NCBI GenBank assembly: GCA_900553855.1
Contig: USFG01000004.1
Coordinates: forward strand, 60,529-124,528
Source of the DNA: an uncultured Mycoplasmatota bacterium
GTDB taxonomy: Bacteria > Bacillota_I > Bacilli_A > RF39 > UBA660
Length of the DNA stretch: 64,000 nucleotides
Direction of reading: 5' to 3'
Position 1 is the first letter of the stretch, and every line of letters starts with the position of its first letter. The translations under genes and the position numbers were made by a program. Positions 43,086 through 52,176 of this stretch are shown one piece after another. A model generated the notes under the pieces. The model was not told the DNA's origin and searched no databases. It was given only the letters and a program-made list of their open reading frames with translations.

Positions 43086-44888
43086 TTACCTCTTTCTTAA
43101 TATTTTTTGATATTCTTTAACTGTTTCGTCAAAGAATTTTATTGCATCTATTAATACATCTGGTTTTGTAATATCTATTCCTGCATATTTTAATTCTTCA
43201 CTTGGGTAATTTGATCCACCACTCTTTAAAAACTTCTTATAATTTTCTAATGCATTTGGTGCTTTATTATAGATATCATTGGCAATTTTACATGCACAAG
43301 CAAGCCCAATAACATATTTGTAAACATAGAAATCATAATAGAAATGAGGAATTCTTTCCCATTCGTACATTATTTCTTTATCAACTATGACGTTTTTGCC
43401 AAAATAGATTTTATTTAAATCGTAATATTTTTGACATAACAATTCATAAGTTAATGCTTCACCATTGCTTCTTAAATTGTGCATATTCATTTCGAATTCA
43501 GCAAACATAGTTTGACGATATATTGTTGATTTAAATAGTTCCATTATTTGATTTAATATATATAATTTTTCATTATCGTTTTTAGAATTATTAAGTAGAT
43601 ATAATCTTAATAACATTTCATTAACGGTTGATGCTACTTCAGCAACAAATATTTTATAACTGGAATTATTGTATGTATTGTTATGGCACGATAGATAAGT
43701 ATGAACAGAATGACCTAGTTCGTGAGCAAGTGTTGATACATCATCTAATTTTCCTTCAAAGTTAAGAAGTACATAAGGATATGTGTCATAGAATCCACTT
43801 GAATATGCTCCACTTCTTTTACCAACATTATTGTATATATCAATCCATTTTTCATCAAAGGCTTTTTGCAGAATGTTTAAATAATCATCACCTAATGGTT
43901 TTAATGCTTTAAACACTAAATCTTTTGCTTCATCAAATGTAAATTCACGATTATAATCTTGTTTTAAGTCAACATATATATCATATAAATGCATCTTATC
44001 TAATCCTAAACATTCTTTCTTTAAATTATAATAATTGTAAAGTGGTTCTAAGTTATTTTTGACTGTGTTAATTACATTTATATATACTTCTTTACTAATT
44101 GCATCGTCAAATAATGATGCTTCTAGGGATGATGGAAAATTTCTTATTTTAGCTAAATTTATTAATACATCAACATTTCCAGAAAAGGTACTTGCTAAGG
44201 TATTTTTAAATTCAGCGTATCTTTTGTATAATAATTTAAATCCTTTTTTGCGGACATTTCTTGATGGAGATCTTGCAATTTTACTCCAATTACTTTCAGT
44301 AAATTCAATTATTTTATCATTTTCATCTTTTATATTACCAAATTTTAAATCACTATCAGTTAGAGCTTCAAATGTCTCAGCATTTTTACCTAATACATCT
44401 GATAATGTACTTAATATTTTTTCTTCTTTATCAGTTAATGTATGTTCTTTGTAACGATAGAAATCTTCTAAATTATGTTCATATTCTTTTAATTTACTAT
44501 TTTCTTCAATTAATTTTTTTACATAGCTCAAGTCTTTTTGCATCATTTCTGGAGCTACAAAAGATGTTTCTTCAGAATATGTTGTTAATAGTTTTTGAAT
44601 TTTTTGATAATATTCTTGATATTTTGGATTCGTTGTATCTTCATCATGTTTTAAATTTGCATAATAATACAATTTATATAGTTTTCTCTCGATTCTTTCA
44701 CTTGTTTTAAAATAATCATAAAGTGAATCGGCACTATCTAAAATATGACCTTTAAATTTACTGAGCCCATAAGCAATATCTTTACATTTTTCGAGTTCAT
44801 TTAAAAATTCTTCATCATTTTTAAATATTGCGGTTAAATCCCATTTATATTTATCATCTATTTCATTTCTAGTTTTTTGTTTTATCAT
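43086..44888 (-). CDS. pepF: Oligoendopeptidase F (M3 family)
   Basis: Cytosolic zinc peptidase that cleaves short peptides. The 600-residue protein has the M3 active site 'LAHELGHSVHTYLSC' and the third zinc ligand in 'FVAEVASTVNEMLL', after a long helical N-terminal domain. It lies between dnaK and dnaJ inside the heat-shock operon, five bases from dnaJ and 76 bases from dnaK with a hairpin between, which suggests use in clearing peptides after proteolysis. AAAAGGG precedes the ATG. Confidence 0.94.
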   Translation of the reverse strand: MIKQKTRNEIDDKYKWDLTAIFKNDEEFLNELEKCKDIAYGLSKFKGHILDSADSLYDYFKTSERIERKLYKLYYYANLKHDEDTTNPKYQEYYQKIQKLLTTYSEETSFVAPEMMQKDLSYVKKLIEENSKLKEYEHNLEDFYRYKEHTLTDKEEKILSTLSDVLGKNAETFEALTDSDLKFGNIKDENDKIIEFTESNWSKIARSPSRNVRKKGFKLLYKRYAEFKNTLASTFSGNVDVLINLAKIRNFPSSLEASLFDDAISKEVYINVINTVKNNLEPLYNYYNLKKECLGLDKMHLYDIYVDLKQDYNREFTFDEAKDLVFKALKPLGDDYLNILQKAFDEKWIDIYNNVGKRSGAYSSGFYDTYPYVLLNFEGKLDDVSTLAHELGHSVHTYLSCHNNTYNNSSYKIFVAEVASTVNEMLLRLYLLNNSKNDNEKLYILNQIMELFKSTIYRQTMFAEFEMNMHNLRSNGEALTYELLCQKYYDLNKIYFGKNVIVDKEIMYEWERIPHFYYDFYVYKYVIGLACACKIANDIYNKAPNALENYKKFLKSGGSNYPSEELKYAGIDITKPDVLIDAIKFFDETVKEYQKILRKR

Positions 44889-44924
44889 AAATTACCCTTT
44901 TATTTATATTTATTGTAATTAGTT

Positions 44925-44954
44925 AAAAGTTCTAGCAATAACTAGAACTTTTTT
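44925..44954 (-). terminator. Hairpin between dnaK and pepF
   Basis: AAAGTTCTAG (44926-44935) pairs with CTAGAACTTT (44942-44951). The minus-strand T run is short (TTTT), so it is probably a partial terminator or processing site that lowers pepF-dnaJ expression. Confidence 0.6.
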
Positions 44955-44964
44955 GCTTTACTAA

Positions 44965-46788
<1,824 letters not shown>

Positions 46789-46805
46789 TCATTTCCTTTC
46801 TAATA

Positions 46806-47123
46806 TTATCTTCTGTGAGCAGAATTAATTTTTTCATTTTTTATTTTATTTTTTAAATCATAATCATATTGTAAATCATCTGATTTTGCTATTTCTTCAA
46901 AAATTGCATCATCTAATTCATAAACTTTTCTTATATTTTTTTGTTCTTCTGAGTTTAACTTAGAGAATGCTTTTGAAAATTCTTCATATATGTGATTATA
47001 TTCCATATCATTTTCATCTAATGATCTCAATCTAACCATTAATTCTAAGCAATCTGCATAATCTTCACTATAATCAATTTGATCATCATTTAAAATTTTA
47101 TTAATTTCATCTTCAATGTTCAT
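46806..47123 (-). CDS. Unknown acidic 105-residue protein between grpE and dnaK
   Basis: A small, strongly acidic, helical protein ('MNIEDEINKILNDDQIDYSE' start; later 'FSKLNSEEQKNIRKVYELDD') with a short basic end KINSAHRR. No cysteine metal site and no membrane segment. It lies 18 bases after grpE and 23 before dnaK with a good ribosome site (AGGAG), so it belongs to the heat-shock operon. No family recognised; a co-chaperone-type role is only suggested by position. Confidence 0.65.
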   Translation of the reverse strand: MNIEDEINKILNDDQIDYSEDYADCLELMVRLRSLDENDMEYNHIYEEFSKAFSKLNSEEQKNIRKVYELDDAIFEEIAKSDDLQYDYDLKNKIKNEKINSAHRR

Positions 47124-47141
47124 TGCAATACTCCTTTATAT

Positions 47142-47687
47142 TTATTCATTAACTTTAACCATTGCTGGTCGAATTACTTTATCTTTATAGATGTAACCTT
47201 TTTGCAATACTTCTAATATTACATTTGAAGGTTTATTTTCATCTTTTTCAGTTAAAACGGCTTGATGATAATTTGGATCAAATTCAATTCCTGATGCTTC
47301 TATTTCTTTAACACCTAAATCAGTAAGCAGTTTAATTAAATTTGTATAAATCATTTTAAAACCTTCAAGATATTTTTTAACTTCATCGCTTGCTTCATCT
47401 GAAACTTCTGATTTTAATGCTCTTTCAAAGTTATCAATTGTTGGCAATAAATCTTCAATTAATTCTTCATTTGAATATTTGTAAATATTTGCTATTTCAT
47501 CTTCTTTTCTTCTTTTAAAGTTCATCATTTCAGCTTGAATTCTCATTGATTTTGCTTGTTCTTCAGATAATTTTGTTTTTAATTCTTCAATTTCTTTTTG
47601 TAGTTCATTATGTTTATTTTCGTGTTTAATATTTTTTTCTTTTGAATCTTCTTCAACTACATTTTTCCTTTTATGTTCTTTTTCCAC
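47142..47687 (-). CDS. grpE: Nucleotide exchange factor GrpE
   Basis: Dimeric exchange factor that frees ADP from DnaK. The 181-residue protein has a long charged coiled-coil N-terminus, the family core 'MNFKRRKEDEIANIYKYSNE' and the beta domain with 'FDPNYHQAVLTEKDE' and 'QKGYIYKDKVIRPAMVKV'. The frame is open from GTG 47696, but AAAGGTGATC at that point is the ribosome site for GTG 47687, which I take as start. The site overlaps the end of hrcA. Confidence 0.94.
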   Translation of the reverse strand: MEKEHKRKNVVEEDSKEKNIKHENKHNELQKEIEELKTKLSEEQAKSMRIQAEMMNFKRRKEDEIANIYKYSNEELIEDLLPTIDNFERALKSEVSDEASDEVKKYLEGFKMIYTNLIKLLTDLGVKEIEASGIEFDPNYHQAVLTEKDENKPSNVILEVLQKGYIYKDKVIRPAMVKVNE

Positions 47688-47692
47688 TTGGA

Positions 47693-48682
47693 TCACCTTT
47701 CTAAGTAACTTTTTAAGTAGTTAAGAAGTGTAACTACTTTATCGTATTCCATTCTTTTTGGTCCTATTATTGCAATAGTTCCTTCTTCTCCAGCAATATT
47801 ATAGCTTGTTTTAATAACAGTTACATTTGGATCGAATTCGTTTTCTTCACCAATGTATATATTGATTCCTTCATCATCTGTTTCAATCTTTTTGACTAGC
47901 TCGATATTTTCAAGTTTGCTAATCATTCCTTTAATTTTGTCGGGTTCATCATATTCTGGTTGTTTTAAAATATTAGTTTTACCTTGAAATAATACATCGG
48001 AATTCTTTACATTGAAATCTTCAAAAGCTTCTTTAAATAATCTCATAATTGCTTCGTGTTCTTTAATTTTTTTGGCAATTACAGGTTTTATTTCAAATTC
48101 TAATTTTTCATTAATGCTTGATAATTTGGCACCAAATAATTCTTTATTGATAAGTTCACTTGTTTTAACTAATTCATTTATACTTATATTGTTTGGGATA
48201 ATGAATTGTTTATTTTCAACATGTCCAGAAGATGTAACAACTACGGCTACTATTTTATTTGTATCTAATGGGATAATACTTATTTGTTTTAAAGTATTAT
48301 TTTCACTTTCTTTACCTAAAATGACGGTAGTATAATTGGTAATATCGCTTATGATTTCCATACATTTTACGATACAATCACTGACTGGTAAATTTTTATT
48401 ATTTAAAATAGTTTGTAATTTTAATACTTCTTCTCCGGTTAATTCTTTTGGCTTCATTAAATTATCAACATAATATTTGTATCCTGCTTCTGAAGGAATA
48501 CGTCCGCTTGATGTGTGAGTCTTTTCTAAATAACCTAAACTTTCTAAGAATGCCATATCATTACGAATTGTTGCGCTAGAACATTTAAGTTTTTTTACTA
48601 AACTTTTAGATCCAACAGGTCTAATTGTATTGATATATGTTTCGACAATCAGTTTCAAAAGTTTATTTTGGCGATTATTCAT
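47693..48682 (-). CDS. hrcA: Heat-inducible transcription repressor HrcA
   Basis: Represses heat-shock genes by binding the CIRCE operator; GroEL normally helps it fold. The 329 residues begin with a winged helix ('LVKKLKCSSATIRNDMAFLE', then GYLEKTHTSSGRIPSEAGY) followed by a GAF-like domain. It is first in its own operon and therefore self-regulated through two CIRCE copies at the promoter. AGGGAG lies before the ATG. groEL/groES are not in this window. Confidence 0.96.
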   Translation of the reverse strand: MNNRQNKLLKLIVETYINTIRPVGSKSLVKKLKCSSATIRNDMAFLESLGYLEKTHTSSGRIPSEAGYKYYVDNLMKPKELTGEEVLKLQTILNNKNLPVSDCIVKCMEIISDITNYTTVILGKESENNTLKQISIIPLDTNKIVAVVVTSSGHVENKQFIIPNNISINELVKTSELINKELFGAKLSSINEKLEFEIKPVIAKKIKEHEAIMRLFKEAFEDFNVKNSDVLFQGKTNILKQPEYDEPDKIKGMISKLENIELVKKIETDDEGINIYIGEENEFDPNVTVIKTSYNIAGEEGTIAIIGPKRMEYDKVVTLLNYLKSYLER

Positions 48683-48699
48683 TTAATCACTCCCTTTTA

Positions 48700-48726
48700 T
48701 TAGCACTCATTTTTCCTGAATGCTAA
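48700..48726. promoter_or_regulatory. CIRCE operator 1
   Basis: TTAGCACTC (48700-48708), nine bases, GAATGCTAA (48718-48726): the HrcA operator with one mismatch in the right arm (GAATGCTAA for GAGTGCTAA). It lies downstream of the -10 box, in the leader of hrcA. Confidence 0.92.
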
Positions 48727-48730
48727 TATC

Positions 48731-48759
48731 ATTATAATATTATGCTTAGCACTTGTCAA
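48731..48759 (-). promoter_or_regulatory. Sigma-A promoter of the heat-shock operon
   Basis: On the minus strand TTGACA (48759-48754) and TATAAT (48736-48731) are separated by 17 bases, a perfect consensus. CIRCE 2 overlaps the -35 box and CIRCE 1 lies just downstream of the start. Confidence 0.9.
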
Positions 48760-48773
48760 TATATGAGTGCTAA
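48746..48773. promoter_or_regulatory. CIRCE operator 2, with one-base-longer spacing
   Basis: TTAGCACTT (48746-48754), ten bases, GAGTGCTAA (48765-48773). The right arm is perfect, the left has one mismatch, and the spacer is ten instead of nine. It covers the -35 box of the operon promoter. Confidence 0.8.
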
Positions 48774-48810
48774 ATTTGTCAAAATTTTTTATGTTTATTT
48801 TGAGCAAATT

Positions 48811-48833
48811 AAAAAAATCCTTATTTAAAGGAT
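48811..48833 (-). terminator. Terminator of the phosphoesterase gene
   Basis: ATCCTT and AAGGAT arms (48817-48822, 48828-48833) with a run of T on the minus strand, right after the stop at 48844. It insulates the heat-shock promoter. Confidence 0.8.
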
Positions 48834-48843
48834 CTTTATAATT

Positions 48844-50238
48844 TTACAATTTATATCTTTTATTGAATTTTTCAATTTGAGACATTGTTGATCTTTCAAA
48901 ATCGTCACCAAACTTATTTTCTTGATTTATTACATTGCCATTTTTATAATCTTCAGTATTAAATATATGTTCATCTTTTAAATTATTATCTTTATAATAA
49001 TTGTATTCTCCTAAAACGATTGGATTATTTTCTAATATAACTTGCTTAATAGTTACTTGACTAATAATCCCGTTTTTAAATTTTAATGTCATTTCTAAAA
49101 CTGTTGGCATGATCTGTAAAATATTTGATAAACTTGGAACCCATATTTCTAATGGACCATTATTATAAACATCTTTAATTTTAAATTTATGAGAATGACC
49201 ATGCAATAAAATGGTATGTTTTGTTAATGTTTTTTTAACATTATCTACGTGATGACGCAATAGAATTTTGTCATTTTTTATATTGATAATACTATTGGCA
49301 TAACCGGGAATTATTATATCAGGGCGATAATTTGTTGTAGCATATCGTAAATCAATACAAGAACTATTTAACACTGATATATCATGATTTCCTCCTACAG
49401 CAAAAGTTAAAATTGAATCATCATGAGGATAATTTTCTATAAAATATTTAACTTGTTCATAAGGTTCTGCAATAGTTTGATTTCCTGGAGGAAATGTTCC
49501 ATCAAGTAAGTCACCTGCACACATAATAATATGTATTCCATTTTGAACACAATATTCAAAAGCTTTTGCTACTAAATCTTGACGACACAATTTATTACAA
49601 TAATGAAAATCAGCTGTAGCAAGAATTTTTATTTCTTCTTCATTTATATCTGTAATGATTGTTGCTTCTAAATTTTTATTATTTGATTTTGATAATGATC
49701 CTAATTCTGAGGCGGGAATATATTTAATTGAACCATTAGAATAATAATTTCTTTGACATGCTATACCTAAATTCTTAAGTTCTAATAACTTTGCTGTTAA
49801 TTCAGAAAAAGGAATATTTAATTGCTTACATATATCTGCATTTGAAATATTTTTATTTATTAAATCAATTAATACTTTATAATTATTTAAATCATAAGTT
49901 GTATAAGTTGAAATTGAAGATATTTCTACTTCTTTAGGATCTCCTTTTATACTTTCTTGAACAATATCTTTACTATTTTCTTCGTTTTCTTTAACTATAT
50001 CTTTTTCTTTTTCAACTTCTAATAGTGTCCTAATTTTTGGCAACAAAAGCTTATAAAATTGATAACGATATTTATTGTTATTCCATTCTTCTTTTGGACA
50101 TGGATTATGTAAATCTTCTCCATATCTAATAACTAATAATTCTTTTTCCTCTGTACTTAAATTCGATATGACATTATCTATTATTTCTTCAGAATATTCA
50201 CTAAAATATTCATATATTGATTGCAGTTTTCTTGACAT
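48844..50238 (-). CDS. Calcineurin-like phosphoesterase with N-terminal sigma-region-4-like domain
   Basis: A 464-residue protein in three parts. Residues 1-75 resemble a sigma-70 region-4-like module (NLSTEEKELLVIRYGEDL). After a charged linker, residues about 130-175 look like a winged helix ('NISNADICKQLNIPFSELTA'). Residues about 205-400 are a metallophosphoesterase with all metal motifs: D210-F-H, GDLLDG near 243, GGNHD and LLHGHSHK. The enzyme part would hydrolyse phosphomono- or diesters. The DNA-binding-like parts suggest regulation or a nucleic-acid substrate, but this is inference. I use ATG 50238, set by AAAGGGGGA; the frame opens further upstream at 50277. Confidence 0.8.
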   Translation of the reverse strand: MSRKLQSIYEYFSEYSEEIIDNVISNLSTEEKELLVIRYGEDLHNPCPKEEWNNNKYRYQFYKLLLPKIRTLLEVEKEKDIVKENEENSKDIVQESIKGDPKEVEISSISTYTTYDLNNYKVLIDLINKNISNADICKQLNIPFSELTAKLLELKNLGIACQRNYYSNGSIKYIPASELGSLSKSNNKNLEATIITDINEEEIKILATADFHYCNKLCRQDLVAKAFEYCVQNGIHIIMCAGDLLDGTFPPGNQTIAEPYEQVKYFIENYPHDDSILTFAVGGNHDISVLNSSCIDLRYATTNYRPDIIIPGYANSIINIKNDKILLRHHVDNVKKTLTKHTILLHGHSHKFKIKDVYNNGPLEIWVPSLSNILQIMPTVLEMTLKFKNGIISQVTIKQVILENNPIVLGEYNYYKDNNLKDEHIFNTEDYKNGNVINQENKFGDDFERSTMSQIEKFNKRYKL

Positions 50239-50267
50239 ATAAATCCCCCTTTGCTTACATATGATAT

Positions 50268-50296
50268 ATATTAGCAAACATTTGTTATTAAGTCAA
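50268..50296 (-). promoter_or_regulatory. Promoter of the phosphoesterase gene
   Basis: On the minus strand TTGACT (50296-50291) and TAATAT (50273-50268), 17 bases apart. TTTGCT...AGCAAA (50251-50279) forms an inverted repeat across the -10 box and start site, possibly an operator. Confidence 0.65.
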
Positions 50297-50320
50297 TAGA
50301 AAAGCCTTACTTTTGGCTTT
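50297..50320 (-). terminator. Terminator after metG
   Basis: On the minus strand AAAGCC and GGCTTT pair around eight bases and are followed by TTC. Short T run, so moderate confidence. Confidence 0.6.
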
Positions 50321-50338
50321 GTAAGACTTTATTTTAAA

Positions 50339-51982
50339 CTATTTGTTATTTAATTTATCCATAATACTTTTAGTTTCTTCATCATCTATACGATTAAATA
50401 ATAGTTCATTATTTACTATTTTAATGTTTCCAGTTATTTCTTTTTCTTGCCAGTTACTTTCTTTAGATATATCTAACATATTAAGAATTTTATCGGAAGT
50501 TTCACTTAAGAACGGTCTAATTAAATTAGCTATATTTACAATCATATATGTGCAAGTATAAGTTATATCATTAAATTCTTCAATATTTTCTTTAACTTTG
50601 ATCCATGGAGTATTTTCATCATAATATTTGTTTCCTAAAGAAATATAATCCATTACTTTTGATAATGCTGACTTTAATTCTCCTTTTTCAATTAGTTCTC
50701 CAACTTCTTTATAAGTGTTTAAAGTTGTTTCTTTTATTTTAGAATCTACTTTTCCTTCGGTAATTATACCTTCAAACTTTTTATTTATGAATGAGAAATT
50801 ACGATTAATAAAGTTTCCTAACGTTCCAACTAAGAATTTATTATGAACAGTTATCATTTCTTCAATTGAACAACTAATGTCTTTAACTTCAGGACCATTA
50901 AAAATAAAGTAGAATCTTAATGTATCTTTATTAAATAATTCTAATAATTCGTTAACTGATATTAGATTTCCTTTACTTTTACTCATTTTTTCATTATTTA
51001 AATTAACATATGCTGATGAAATTATATAATCAGGTAATCTATAGTTATCACCTATTGCTAGCTCAAGAGCTGGAAAAATAGTTGTATGGAATGGAATGTT
51101 GTCTTTTCCGTGAACCATATAAACTCTTAAATTTTGATTATTATCTGATAATACTTCATCGGGATTTTGTCCTCTTTCACGTAATACCTTATCGGCTGTA
51201 CTTAAATAACCTAAAACAGCTTCAATCCATACATATATTCTTTTATTTTCGTAGCCTTTAACTGGCACTTCAACACCCCAGTCAAGTTCTCTAGTTGTTG
51301 CTCTTTCTACTAAACCATCTATATATTTTTGAGTTTCTCCAATAGCGTTTTTACGCCATTTATCTTTATTTTTATCTAATAGTTTTTGTAATTCTTCTTT
51401 AAATTCTGGTAATTTAAAATATAAATGTTTATTTATTTTAGTTGTTAATAAGCTACCACATGTTTTACAATGTTTATTTAATACTTGACTTGAATCTAAT
51501 GATGCTAAACAATTATCACATTGATCACCAGTAGATTCTCCACCACAATTTGGACATATTCCAACAATTTCACGATCTGATACAAATTTATTACATGTAT
51601 CACAGTAATCTTGCTCAATTTCTTTTTCATAAATATATCCATTATTAATCATTTTTAAAAAAGCATTTTGAACATATTTTTTATGATAATCTGTCATTGT
51701 TGCAGTATATAAATCGTAGTTAAAGCCAATATTATTAAATGTTTTAACAAATTCTTCATGATAAAAAGTTGCTATGGCTTTTGGTGTAGTTCCTTCTTTT
51801 TTAGCTCTTTCAGTTATTGGAGTTCCATGACAATCAGAGCCTGATACATAAATAACATTATCTCCACACATTCGGTAGTACTTTGCTATAACATCTCCTG
51901 GTAAAAGGGCTGCTAAGTGTCCTACGTGTAAATAATAATTAGCATATGGCCATGCGCCACCTATTAAAATATCTCTTTTCAT
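50339..51982 (-). CDS. metG: Methionyl-tRNA synthetase, short form
   Basis: Class I synthetase charging tRNA-Met. The 547 residues carry the HIGH box (HVGH in 'NYYLHVGHLAALLPGD'), a four-Cys-pair zinc knuckle region (CDTCNKF, CPNCGG, CDNCLA, CKTCGS; about residues 130-180) and KMSKS in 'NNEKMSKSKGNLI'. The C-terminal EMAP-like tRNA-binding domain of longer MetRS proteins is absent. AGGAGATTAG precedes the ATG. A very small membrane peptide gene and a promoter lie just upstream. Confidence 0.96.
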   Translation of the reverse strand: MKRDILIGGAWPYANYYLHVGHLAALLPGDVIAKYYRMCGDNVIYVSGSDCHGTPITERAKKEGTTPKAIATFYHEEFVKTFNNIGFNYDLYTATMTDYHKKYVQNAFLKMINNGYIYEKEIEQDYCDTCNKFVSDREIVGICPNCGGESTGDQCDNCLASLDSSQVLNKHCKTCGSLLTTKINKHLYFKLPEFKEELQKLLDKNKDKWRKNAIGETQKYIDGLVERATTRELDWGVEVPVKGYENKRIYVWIEAVLGYLSTADKVLRERGQNPDEVLSDNNQNLRVYMVHGKDNIPFHTTIFPALELAIGDNYRLPDYIISSAYVNLNNEKMSKSKGNLISVNELLELFNKDTLRFYFIFNGPEVKDISCSIEEMITVHNKFLVGTLGNFINRNFSFINKKFEGIITEGKVDSKIKETTLNTYKEVGELIEKGELKSALSKVMDYISLGNKYYDENTPWIKVKENIEEFNDITYTCTYMIVNIANLIRPFLSETSDKILNMLDISKESNWQEKEITGNIKIVNNELLFNRIDDEETKSIMDKLNNK

Positions 51983-51998
51983 TTTCTCTAATCTCCTT

Positions 51999-52094
51999 TT
52001 AATAACTAAATGTGTGAATTATAAGCATTGCTATAATTAAAATAAAAATTATTATGGCAGATATAATGTATATCCATCTTTGATACTTCTTCAT
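51999..52094 (-). CDS. Unlisted 31-residue membrane peptide upstream of metG
   Basis: ATG at 52094-52092, TAA at 51999-52001, 16 bases before metG. The peptide starts MKKYQRWIYIISAI and is one hydrophobic helix with a basic start and short polar end. The ribosome site is weak (GTGATTTT). A promoter (TTTACA, 17 bases, TAGAAT) sits right before it, so it would be the first gene of the metG transcript. It could be a true small protein or a leader peptide without product function. Confidence 0.5.
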   Translation of the reverse strand: MKKYQRWIYIISAIIIFILIIAMLIIHTFSY

Positions 52095-52108
52095 AAAATC
52101 ACAACTAT

Positions 52109-52137
52109 ATTCTATCAAATTGACTATAAAATGTAAA
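52109..52137 (-). promoter_or_regulatory. Promoter of the small peptide-metG transcript
   Basis: On the minus strand TTTACA (52137-52132) and TAGAAT (52114-52109) with a 17-base spacer. Confidence 0.55.
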
Positions 52138-52176
52138 ATGTTTATTATTTATAGAACTATTCAAATTCATATATTA

